From NCBI RefSeq assembly GCF_051513965.1, contig NZ_CP195847.1, forward strand, positions 2,356,001 through 2,420,000: a stretch of DNA of 64,000 bases. The letters run 5' to 3'. Each line of letters begins with the position of its first letter. The first letter of the stretch is position 1. This DNA comes from Paramicrobacterium sp051513965. GTDB lineage: Bacteria; Actinomycetota; Actinomycetes; Actinomycetales; Microbacteriaceae. The notes under the pieces were generated by a model. It searched no databases. It was given only the letters and a program-made list of their open reading frames with translations, and had not been told where the DNA came from. Below are positions 25,749 through 33,102 of the stretch, piece after piece. The translations under genes and the position numbers were made by a program.

Positions 25749-27889
25749 GCACCCGATTCCCCTACCTCGAACGCACCGACGGCGCGAAGCGCTCGCGGCC
25801 GCTCACGATCATCGGTCTGCTGCTCGTCCCGTTCATGATCGCCGGGCTCCTCGTGTGGGCCCTGTGGAACCCCGCAGATCGGCTCGGCACCGTGCAGGCA
25901 GCGATCGTCAACAACGACGAACCGGTGACGCTGAACGATCAGGTCGTGCCGCTCGGGCGTCAGCTCGGGGCGGGGCTCGTCGACAGCGAAGGCGAAGACA
26001 GCAACTACTCGTGGATCGTCACGGACGAAGACGGCGCCGCCGAGGGCCTTGAGGACGGAACCTACGCGGCCGTCGTCACCATTCCGGAGAACTTCTCGAA
26101 GGCCGCGACCTCCACCGCGGGTGACCCCGAGGATGCCGAGAAGGCCGTGATCGACGTCACCACGAGCGACGACTCGAAGCTCATCGATGACGCGATCAGC
26201 CAGGTGATCACCACAACAGCCGCGAACGTTCTGGGGACCGAACTCACCTCGAGCTACCTCGACAACGTGTTCCTCGGCTTCAACACTCTGCACGACCAGC
26301 TCGGCACCGCGGCCGACGGCGCTTCAGATCTCGCCGACGGAACATCCGAGCTGTCGGACGGACTCGGCCAAGCGGCGGAGGGAGCCGACGAGCTCGCGCA
26401 GAACTCCGACCAGCTCGTCACTGGTGCCCAGGGCCTCGCTGACGGAGCCTCCGGACTCTCCGACGGTGCGAGCGACCTTTCGTCAGGAGCCAGCGATCTC
26501 GCGGACGGCGCCTCCCAGTCCGCTGCCGGCGCGGGCGAGCTCTCGGGCGGAGCATCCCAGCTCTCTGCAGGTCTGCAGTCCCTCGTAAGCGGCCTCCAGC
26601 AGCTCAAGGAGCAGACTGCCGCTCTCCCCGGACAGACGCAGCAGCTGGCCGACGGCGCGTCAGGTGTAGCGGATGGCGTGACCAAGCTCACCGACGGTAT
26701 CGCGGCGCTCAACCCGCTCGCCCAGGCCTGCAGCGCCGGAGTCGCCGGAACATGCGAACAGCTCGCAGCTGCAGTGACCAAACTCAACGGAGACGCGGAC
26801 GGAGATGGCGTCACAGACATCACCGCACTCGGAGCAGGCGCGACAGAGGTTTCTGAAGGTATGTCCGCGTTGAACGATGGCATGCAACCGCTCGCAGACG
26901 GGATCGCGAGCGCAGCCGACGGTGCAGGATCTGTGCAGACTGGCGCCGATGGACTCGCAACGGGCGCGGCGACCCTCGCAGATGGTCTGAAGCAGCTGTC
27001 GGGTGGCGCCTCGCAGCTCTCTGGTGGTGCTGTTCAGCTCTCGAACGGTGCGACCCAGCTTTCGACCGGCGCCTCCCAGTATGTCGAGGGCATCACCGAG
27101 TACACCGGCGGCGTCGTGTCCCTGAGCGACGCCATGACGCAGCTCGGCGATGGCGCATCGAAGCTCGACGACGGAGCGGCATCCCTGTCCGACGGACTCG
27201 CCGAAGCTGTGGACCAGATCCCGAACTACAGCGAATCCGAGCGCAGCTCTCTCGCCGATGTCGTCTCTGACCCGGTGTCAACATCCGATGACGATTCGGC
27301 GTTCTCCTTCGGTTCAGGCGGGATTCCGCTCTACGCTGTGATCGCTCTGTGGCTCGGTGCGCTCGCGACGTTCTTCCTGCTGCGCGCGACCCCGCGGGCG
27401 ACCCTCGGGTCGACGAAGTCGGCGTTCATGCTGATGCTGCGCTCGGCGACGCCCGGACTGCTGCTCGGGGTGATCCAGGGCGTGCTCGTCTCGGTCATCG
27501 TCGGCATCGCCCAGGGTCTGACGTTCATGGAGGGCCTCGGCTTCGCCGGAGTCGCCGCCCTGATCGGCGCGGCGTTCGCCGCGGTCAACCAGGCGCTCGT
27601 CGCCGCGTTCGGCGGAACCGGTCGCTTCATCTCGATGATCGTCGGCGTGCTCGCCCTCGCCACGGGGGTGATCTCCACCGTTCCGGGCGTGCTCGAGAAG
27701 CTGTTCGGCCTCTTCCCCGTGAGTCCCGCGCGGTCGGCGTTCAGCTCCGTGCTGCTCGGCACACCGGGCATCGGCGGAGCCGTGGTGGCCCTGGTGGTCT
27801 GGCTGCTCGCGGGAGTCGCCGTGACGACGTTGAGCATCGCCCTGAGACGAACGGTCTCCGCCCGAAGACTCGCGGCAGCGCCCGCCTGA
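25745..27889 (+). CDS. YhgE/Pip family membrane protein with heptad Ser/Gly/Ala repeats
   Basis: A 714-residue protein of the YhgE/Pip family, which also contains the T7SS component EsaA/YueB. It has an N-terminal transmembrane helix (LTIIGLLLVPFMIAGLLVWAL), a segment typical of the family (VQAAIVNNDEPV), and a long extracellular region, about residues 185-490. There, seven-residue units such as LADGASD, LSDGASD and LSGGASQ recur, as in Pip proteins. Four or five C-terminal helices follow (from LYAVIALWLGALATFFLL). Translational coupling to the MMPL gene and shared TetR operators point to a joint export function rather than a T7SS role. Confidence 0.88.
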   Translation: MSTRFPYLERTDGAKRSRPLTIIGLLLVPFMIAGLLVWALWNPADRLGTVQAAIVNNDEPVTLNDQVVPLGRQLGAGLVDSEGEDSNYSWIVTDEDGAAEGLEDGTYAAVVTIPENFSKAATSTAGDPEDAEKAVIDVTTSDDSKLIDDAISQVITTTAANVLGTELTSSYLDNVFLGFNTLHDQLGTAADGASDLADGTSELSDGLGQAAEGADELAQNSDQLVTGAQGLADGASGLSDGASDLSSGASDLADGASQSAAGAGELSGGASQLSAGLQSLVSGLQQLKEQTAALPGQTQQLADGASGVADGVTKLTDGIAALNPLAQACSAGVAGTCEQLAAAVTKLNGDADGDGVTDITALGAGATEVSEGMSALNDGMQPLADGIASAADGAGSVQTGADGLATGAATLADGLKQLSGGASQLSGGAVQLSNGATQLSTGASQYVEGITEYTGGVVSLSDAMTQLGDGASKLDDGAASLSDGLAEAVDQIPNYSESERSSLADVVSDPVSTSDDDSAFSFGSGGIPLYAVIALWLGALATFFLLRATPRATLGSTKSAFMLMLRSATPGLLLGVIQGVLVSVIVGIAQGLTFMEGLGFAGVAALIGAAFAAVNQALVAAFGGTGRFISMIVGVLALATGVISTVPGVLEKLFGLFPVSPARSAFSSVLLGTPGIGGAVVALVVWLLAGVAVTTLSIALRRTVSARRLAAAPA

Positions 27890-27902
27890 TGCGTGAGGCG
27901 GT

Positions 27903-28529
27903 CTACGCCTGCGCTTCCTCGTGAGGCCGCTCGTAGACCGTCTCATCGTCCGCGTCGAGGATCAGCTCGATCTCGTCGCCATCGAATGCGGCGAGATACC
28001 CCTCCGGCAGCACGAAGACCTTGAGCACCGCCGCACGCGAGCGCACAAGCTGACCGACCGTGGTCGCTTTGAGAGCGTCCTCCTCGGCATCCTCACCGGG
28101 AAATCCGAGGAACCAGCCCGAATCGCGGTCGCTGCCGGCCGCTGCGTGCTGCGCCACAAGCGCGTGACTTTCGAGAACGCCATCCGCGTACACCACCCGC
28201 TGAGTGAACAGCGCGGGAGAGGCATCCTCGAGCTCTGCGAGCCGCGCGACCACCGACTGCTCGGCCTCGACGGCGAGCGCGAGTGTCACGTTCGAGACCC
28301 AGTCGTGGATGTCACCCGCGAAGTCCGGGCAGTGAACAACGAGGATGCCGTCATCGTCGACGAGCTTGAACGCACTCCAGCCCGCACGCAGCACGAACCC
28401 GTCTTTCACAAGCTCAGCGGGCGCCGCTTCGATCACATTCAGGAGCGCGTCGGCCTGCGGCTCCAGAGCGGGGTCCGCAGTGCACGAAACAGTCTGACCG
28501 GCAATCTCTCGCGTATACGTCTCAGCCAC
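27903..28529 (-). CDS. putative immunity protein, Imm33/DUF2185-like
   Basis: A 208-residue acidic cytosolic protein. Its C-terminal half (about 120-195) has the arrangement of the Imm33/DUF2185 immunity domain: a DRDSGWFLGFPGEDAEED segment, then a hydrophobic strand and EGYLAAFDGDEIE. The N-terminal half (about 15-110) is unassigned. This family is linked to bacterial polymorphic toxins; here there is no toxin gene beside it, but it begins the region that leads to the T7SS locus. Convergent with the YhgE gene. Family call is by eye and moderate. Confidence 0.55.
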   Translation of the reverse strand: MAETYTREIAGQTVSCTADPALEPQADALLNVIEAAPAELVKDGFVLRAGWSAFKLVDDDGILVVHCPDFAGDIHDWVSNVTLALAVEAEQSVVARLAELEDASPALFTQRVVYADGVLESHALVAQHAAAGSDRDSGWFLGFPGEDAEEDALKATTVGQLVRSRAAVLKVFVLPEGYLAAFDGDEIELILDADDETVYERPHEEAQA

Positions 28530-28603
28530 AGGTTCATCGTATCGACGGCAGCGCTCTGATGACGAAGCGGGTGCCGTGTCAATTCAGCGGATGCCCGCCC
28601 TGC

Positions 28604-29383
28604 TCACTTCTTCGGCGGCGGGGCAACCCACGTGGGGTCGACGAGCTGCCCGATGCGGTTCATCGCATCCATGGCGGCTGGTCCAGCGAGAAACTCCGTG
28701 CCGGACCAGCGGCAGCCCTGCTCGAGGGCGTAGAGCATTGCAGCGAGAGGTTCTGGGTTCACGAGAGCATCGGGAACGAGGCTCATCGTGCCGGTTCGCG
28801 GGCCTGACGGCTGCGTCCATGTGCTGACGAAACGACGTGCGTCGGCATCCATGGCCCTCTCGATCACTGCCTCAGCGTTCTTGAGAGCGAACATGACTGA
28901 GACCCACCCGTTCCCTGATCGCGCCGAGAGGCGGGCTCCCGTTCCGAGCAGCGGGCGTTCCAGCTGCGCCGGCTTGCTCGCCGTGCGGTCGATCACTGCG
29001 ATGAGGAAGATCTCGTCCCACCGGATCACCGGAAACTTCGCCAGATGCACACCCTCAGCCGATACCCCGAGATAGAGGGCGGTCTCCTGCGCGGTCTCAC
29101 GCCGAATCCGACGACGATAGGCAAGCATCAGAGGAACGAGGATGCCGACCGTGACGGCCGCGAAGATCGCCAGCACGACGATGAGTCGCACCCAGATGCC
29201 AATGTCCATGACCAGGGCGAGTACGACGCACACGAGCGCCGCGCCGCCGAGAATGCTGCACGCGGTCATCACCCAGCGGTTCCACCGCAGAACGCTCTCG
29301 CGACGCGACGGATCGTAGAGCGTCTCGTAGCGGCGGCGCGCCGCGAAATAGTCCGCCCACTCCGGGGCAACCGTCTGGCTCAT
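28604..29383 (-). CDS. hypothetical membrane protein with two N-terminal helices
   Basis: A 259-residue protein I do not recognise. After about 45 residues come two transmembrane helices (roughly 50-100, including TACSILGGAALVCVVLALVM and LIVVLAIFAAVTVGILVPLML), then a cytosolic domain of 150 residues with LYLGVSAEGVHLAKFPVIRWDEI, which resembles membrane-tethered PH-like or YcxB-like domains. Its ATG (29383) overlaps the stop of the upstream membrane-protein gene by 4 bp, so the pair is co-translated. The frame extending to 29857 is rejected because it would overlap that gene. Location suggests a T7SS-associated role; inference only. Confidence 0.7.
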   Translation of the reverse strand: MSQTVAPEWADYFAARRRYETLYDPSRRESVLRWNRWVMTACSILGGAALVCVVLALVMDIGIWVRLIVVLAIFAAVTVGILVPLMLAYRRRIRRETAQETALYLGVSAEGVHLAKFPVIRWDEIFLIAVIDRTASKPAQLERPLLGTGARLSARSGNGWVSVMFALKNAEAVIERAMDADARRFVSTWTQPSGPRTGTMSLVPDALVNPEPLAAMLYALEQGCRWSGTEFLAGPAAMDAMNRIGQLVDPTWVAPPPKK

Positions 29384-30006
29384 GCGCTGTCTCCGACACG
29401 ATCGTCTTCGGGGACGGGCCGACGGATGCCGCGCTTCTTCGCGTCGGCGAGGATGCGGTACCTCTCGCCCCGCATCTCGATCATCGGGAATGCGACTTTG
29501 TCGACGCGGTGGGCCAGGAAGACATAGCCGATCTGATCGTCGTCGCAGAGCCAGAGCTCGAGCAGGGCTCCGCCTTTCGAGTCTGACTCCGGAACGGGGA
29601 GAAAGCTGCTCGGCGCTCCGGTCGCGAAATTCTGGGCCAGCTGAGCGACCTGCTGCGACGATGCGTGGAAATACTCGCGCACCACCGGCGTGATCTCCGC
29701 TCCCGTCTCCGTCCGAGACCACTGCATGGCTTTGATCGCGGAGTACACGACGAACAGACCGATCACGGCGATGAGCACGGGCGTCAGAGGCGTTCCGAGA
29801 GCGTGGACGATGACGGAGTTGTAACGCGTCCCGCTCGCTCCCGATGGCTCCACCCATTCGCTGAACGTGCTATAGCCCGCGACGATGGCTCCGGCGACCG
29901 CGATGAGCACGCCCCCGATCACTCCGAGGATCACCGTCTTCCGCACGTTTCGACGCGATGTGAATCGCTGCGGGTCGGCTCGAAACTCGTTCTCGATGTC
30001 GCGCAT
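29380..30006 (-). CDS. hypothetical membrane protein, partner of the downstream gene
   Basis: A 208-residue protein with two transmembrane helices (ILGVIGGVLIAVAGAIVAGY and LIAVIGLFVVYSAI) separated by about 45 residues, then a mostly hydrophilic cytosolic domain of about 120 residues. The layout mirrors that of its coupled neighbour, so the two may form a heteromeric membrane complex. ATG at 30006 has AAGGA 5 nt upstream; the frame to 30081 is not conserved in character. No family recognised. It diverges from the small 30100 gene. Confidence 0.7.
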   Translation of the reverse strand: MRDIENEFRADPQRFTSRRNVRKTVILGVIGGVLIAVAGAIVAGYSTFSEWVEPSGASGTRYNSVIVHALGTPLTPVLIAVIGLFVVYSAIKAMQWSRTETGAEITPVVREYFHASSQQVAQLAQNFATGAPSSFLPVPESDSKGGALLELWLCDDDQIGYVFLAHRVDKVAFPMIEMRGERYRILADAKKRGIRRPVPEDDRVGDSA

Positions 30007-30053
30007 TGTGTCCTTCGCTGTCGGGCGCGTCCATTCTAAATGCACGTGTAAAG

Positions 30054-30063
30054 ACCGATCGGT
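30054..30063. promoter_or_regulatory. palindrome ACCGATCGGT in a divergent gap
   Basis: ACCGATCGGT is a perfect 10-bp palindrome midway between two divergent genes (30006 and 30100). GTGTA/TACAC arms flank it off-centre. Similar ACCG-x-x-CGGT cores are common TetR operators, but no TetR gene is adjacent. Confidence 0.3.
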
Positions 30064-30099
30064 ACACTCGTCGAGGATCATCCGCGAAACGGAGGAATC

Positions 30100-30429
30100 A
30101 TGTCAGATGCTCTGCGAGACCGATGCGAGGAGCTGCGCGCCGTCGTGCTCGAACTGACCACGACGACGATCGAGGCCATGGGCAAGCCGTCCAAGCTCGC
30201 CGATGTGGTGACCGTCATCGGCAAGCTCCGCGCCATCGGCGACAAGGGCGCCGCCGGCATCGACAACCCCGATTACCTCGCCTGGGACCGCGTGTACGAC
30301 GCCAGCCTTCAGAAGATGGAGGATGCCGCGCGCCGAGGCGACGCGCAAGAGGCGTGGCGCGCCTTCGCCGACCAGGAGACGGGCGTGAACCTCATCGCTC
30401 GCGCCTGCACCGGCTACCCCGGCTGGTAG
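30100..30429 (+). CDS. small hypothetical alpha-helical protein
   Basis: A 109-residue protein with a clear start: ATG preceded by GGAGG at a normal distance. It appears all-helical and charged, with no signal peptide or transmembrane segment. It ends in a short aromatic tail (ACTGYPGW). I recognise no family. It is transcribed on the plus strand, divergent from the membrane-protein pair, and its stop is immediately adjacent to the stop of the convergent lipoprotein gene. Confidence 0.65.
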   Translation: MSDALRDRCEELRAVVLELTTTTIEAMGKPSKLADVVTVIGKLRAIGDKGAAGIDNPDYLAWDRVYDASLQKMEDAARRGDAQEAWRAFADQETGVNLIARACTGYPGW

Positions 30430-31227
30430 TCACTCGCAACCGACGACCACATCGTCGGGAACGGTCGGTGTTCGAGTCGTCCCCCACTCGTCGAATGTGA
30501 AGGATGCGTCGCCCGACGAGTCGCCCGCGACATAGCTGTGCGGCAGCGGCGGCCCGAAGGCGGCGACGCTCATCGTCCCGACGGGCGCTGTTCCGTCGCT
30601 GATCACGACATCGACGCTCTTCTGCTTCCCGTCCGCCGGAACGCTCACCGACGCACTGTTGCCGAGCAGCGCCTCCACAAGCGCTGCGGGGTCGAGCACG
30701 AGGTTCCATTCGTCGAGGATGCCGTGAGCGTCCGCGACACAGACCGAACCCTCTGCGGCCTCAGCCACTCCGATGTGCGCCGCGAACGCGTCGTTGCCCG
30801 ATACGTAGGTATCGCCCTTCACCGTCACGATGCTCGCGGTGAGTTTTCCGGCCTCGATCGACGCCGAGTACTGCTCGGGGCTGCCCGCGTACGTCACGTG
30901 CAGCGTGCGCCCCTCGGTCGTCGCTTGATCGTCGCCCTCGACCGGGATCTGCTCGACGTACGTGCCCTCGTACAGCACCCCGTCCGAACGGTCGACGGCG
31001 TCGATGATCTGCTCGATCGCTTGACTCCCCGACAGGTGCCATAGGCCGTTCTGTCCCGATTTCGCGTCATCGACGGAACCGAGATCAAGGTTCGCCGGGG
31101 GCGTCCCCGGCGGAGGCGGACTCGATTTGCCGCGCTTCAGCAGACCGCCTGAGCATCCGCTCATCACGATCGACACGGCGACGGCGACGGCGAGCGCTCG
31201 TCCGATGCGGCGCTTACGAACCGACAT
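30430..31227 (-). CDS. hypothetical lipoprotein (LppX/LolA-like size), T7SS-locus associated
   Basis: A 265-residue secreted lipoprotein. The N-terminus is basic, then hydrophobic, and ends in a lipobox with the lipidated Cys in IVMSGCSGG; a Pro-rich linker (SSPPPPGTPP) leads to a domain of about 210 residues. The fold could be of the LolA/LppX type because it has long alternating strands (GRTLHVTYAG, KLTASIVTVKGDTYVSG), but this is uncertain. The ATG lies inside the upstream gene (14-bp overlap), so the two form an operon. It likely works on the outer face of the membrane. Confidence 0.7.
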   Translation of the reverse strand: MSVRKRRIGRALAVAVAVSIVMSGCSGGLLKRGKSSPPPPGTPPANLDLGSVDDAKSGQNGLWHLSGSQAIEQIIDAVDRSDGVLYEGTYVEQIPVEGDDQATTEGRTLHVTYAGSPEQYSASIEAGKLTASIVTVKGDTYVSGNDAFAAHIGVAEAAEGSVCVADAHGILDEWNLVLDPAALVEALLGNSASVSVPADGKQKSVDVVISDGTAPVGTMSVAAFGPPLPHSYVAGDSSGDASFTFDEWGTTRTPTVPDDVVVGCE

Positions 31228-31873
31228 CTGACATGCACACGCTCTGTGCGCCCTGGGCTTCGAGCACATCCGCGCTGAGCTTCACGGCATCGGGAACCTC
31301 AGACGGGCGGACGACGAAGCAGCTGTTCTCGTCGTAGAGACCGAGCGCGTTCGGAATCCAGATGTCGCGTCCCGTCACCAACTGCGTCACGTCGGTCGGG
31401 GTGCCCGAGCCGTCGACGACGAACACACTGTAGGGCACGTCAGGGCCGCTCCAGTTCAGGTGCACGCTTCCGCCCGCGCCGCCGATCGACAGCTTGGAGA
31501 CCACCGGCTTGCCTCCGAAGAAGATCCCGAACACGATGAACGCGGCGACGGCGAGAATCGCGAGGAACGCGACGATGACCGAGACGATGAATGCGGGATG
31601 CTTCCAGACCGGGCGCGGCTTCTCGGGCGCCTCCGTCAGCTCTGGGAGCACGTCCGCCCCGGAGATGAGGCTGCGCTTCACGGGCTGCGATTCAGCCGTC
31701 GATCGCGCTGAGCCCGACGCGGGCGGCTCAGGTTGCGTCGGCGGTTCTGACGTGGGAACACCCGCGTTCTGGTCCACGACCGTCAGCGGGCCGCTCGCGG
31801 GCGCAGCGAGCGTCGCCTCGCTCGCGCGCGAGGCTGCGCGGTTCCGCCGCCTCGAGGGGAGTTCGCCGCTCAT
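31214..31873 (-). CDS. single-pass membrane protein with extracellular FnIII-like domain
   Basis: A 219-residue protein: a disordered, Pro/Ser/Ala-rich cytosolic region of about 90 residues, one transmembrane helix (VSVIVAFLAILAVAAFIVFGIFF) and a 95-residue extracellular domain with an FnIII-like strand pattern (GGSVHLNWSGPDVPYSVFVVDG) and two Cys that may form a disulfide. The start at 31873 has GGAAGG 5 nt upstream; upstream in-frame ATGs are less likely. It is co-transcribed with the lipoprotein and divergent from the secreted protein/EssC operon. I suspect an accessory part of the secretion locus. Confidence 0.65.
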   Translation of the reverse strand: MSGELPSRRRNRAASRASEATLAAPASGPLTVVDQNAGVPTSEPPTQPEPPASGSARSTAESQPVKRSLISGADVLPELTEAPEKPRPVWKHPAFIVSVIVAFLAILAVAAFIVFGIFFGGKPVVSKLSIGGAGGSVHLNWSGPDVPYSVFVVDGSGTPTDVTQLVTGRDIWIPNALGLYDENSCFVVRPSEVPDAVKLSADVLEAQGAQSVCMSDVGS

Positions 31874-31970
31874 CTCAGCCTTCCATGCATCCGACAGGCG
31901 CTCCTGCCCGGTAATCATTAGCATGTTATCGGTTGACCATTCTGCTGGCATCTCGACGGGAGGGACGAGA

Positions 31971-33065
31971 GTGCGACGCTTCCGCCGGTCGAGCGCTTAC
32001 GCGCTCGGCGTTCTCGGTGCCCTCGTCACGGTCCTCATGCCGTCCACCGGTGCTTTCGCCGAGGGAGACGTCGACCCCACCAACGTTCCGATTCCCTACG
32101 AGGGGACTGCCAACGTCTCGCCGTCGCAGGGGTGGACGTTCTCCGACTGCGGCGCCGTCTCCGCGGCATCCGATCTGGTGCTCTCCTGTGAGCCCTCCAG
32201 CATCACCTTCGGAGCCGAGACGTACGACCCGGAGATCGACCCCGTCGTCGTGACCGCGGAGATGACGAACGGCCGCACGACCATGACGATCGACTACCGT
32301 GTCTCGCTCGAGCCTCCGGAGCCCCCGGCGACCACGGACCTCACCTACGCGGGTCCAGCGAGCGCGGGCACTCCTGTCCTCATTCCCTTCTCCGACCTCG
32401 GGATCAGCTGCACGCTCTGCTCTGACGGCGCCGGCATCGACGCGGCATCCCTGTCACCGGCCGACGCGGGCGAGTTCTGGGCGACTCCGACCCACCTGGT
32501 CTTCTCGCCCCGACCCGATTTCACCGGAAAGGCGGAGCTCATCTACCGGGCAGGCGACTCCGCTGGCGGATGGTCGCAGGGTGCCGTCGTCACGGTCGAT
32601 GTGTCGCCCCAAGCCGCTCAGCCGGTCACCGCGCTTCACGTCTTCGCGACGCTCGGCGCCGAGCAGACCGTGCTCACGCTGAGCGACATGGTCTCCGCAG
32701 GGTCAGACGTCACATTCACCTCATGCGGTCCACCGATGCACGGAGTCGTCACCTGCTCAGAAGAGGGCGAGGCAACGTACACCCCGAGCGGAGACGCTCA
32801 GGTCGATCAGTTCTCCTTCCATGTGGTCTCTGAATCCGGTGCGCAGGCGACCGGCAGCGTGACCGTCGTGCCCGAAGACTCCGCACTCCCTCAGAAGGGC
32901 CTCGTGCCGCTGAGCGACGGTGGCACGCCCTTCCCTCTCACGAGCGACGAGAAGGGCACGCGCATCGCGCTCGCCCTGCCGCACGTCGCGGCCCCCGCAG
33001 ACGACACAACGGGAGGCGACCACTTCACCGCCTTCCGCAGATTCCTCGACGAGGTGGGCGCGTGA
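31971..33065 (+). CDS. secreted beta-sandwich (Ig/cadherin-like) protein, first gene of the EssC operon
   Basis: A 364-residue protein with a Sec signal peptide (ALGVLGALVTVLMPSTGAFA) and then three Ig- or cadherin-like units (about 45-145, 150-235, 240-310); it contains six or more Cys, several in pairs (ISCTLCSDG). No LPXTG or C-terminal helix is present, so it is probably secreted or held by a partner. GTG at 31971 has GGGAGGGA upstream; the frame extending back to 31494 is a shadow of the opposite gene. It lies 37 bp before the EssC-like gene. No family recognised. Confidence 0.68.
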   Translation: MRRFRRSSAYALGVLGALVTVLMPSTGAFAEGDVDPTNVPIPYEGTANVSPSQGWTFSDCGAVSAASDLVLSCEPSSITFGAETYDPEIDPVVVTAEMTNGRTTMTIDYRVSLEPPEPPATTDLTYAGPASAGTPVLIPFSDLGISCTLCSDGAGIDAASLSPADAGEFWATPTHLVFSPRPDFTGKAELIYRAGDSAGGWSQGAVVTVDVSPQAAQPVTALHVFATLGAEQTVLTLSDMVSAGSDVTFTSCGPPMHGVVTCSEEGEATYTPSGDAQVDQFSFHVVSESGAQATGSVTVVPEDSALPQKGLVPLSDGGTPFPLTSDEKGTRIALALPHVAAPADDTTGGDHFTAFRRFLDEVGA

Positions 33066-33102
33066 CCACTTTCTCGATCCAACCGAATGGAGACACTGAG
33101 GC

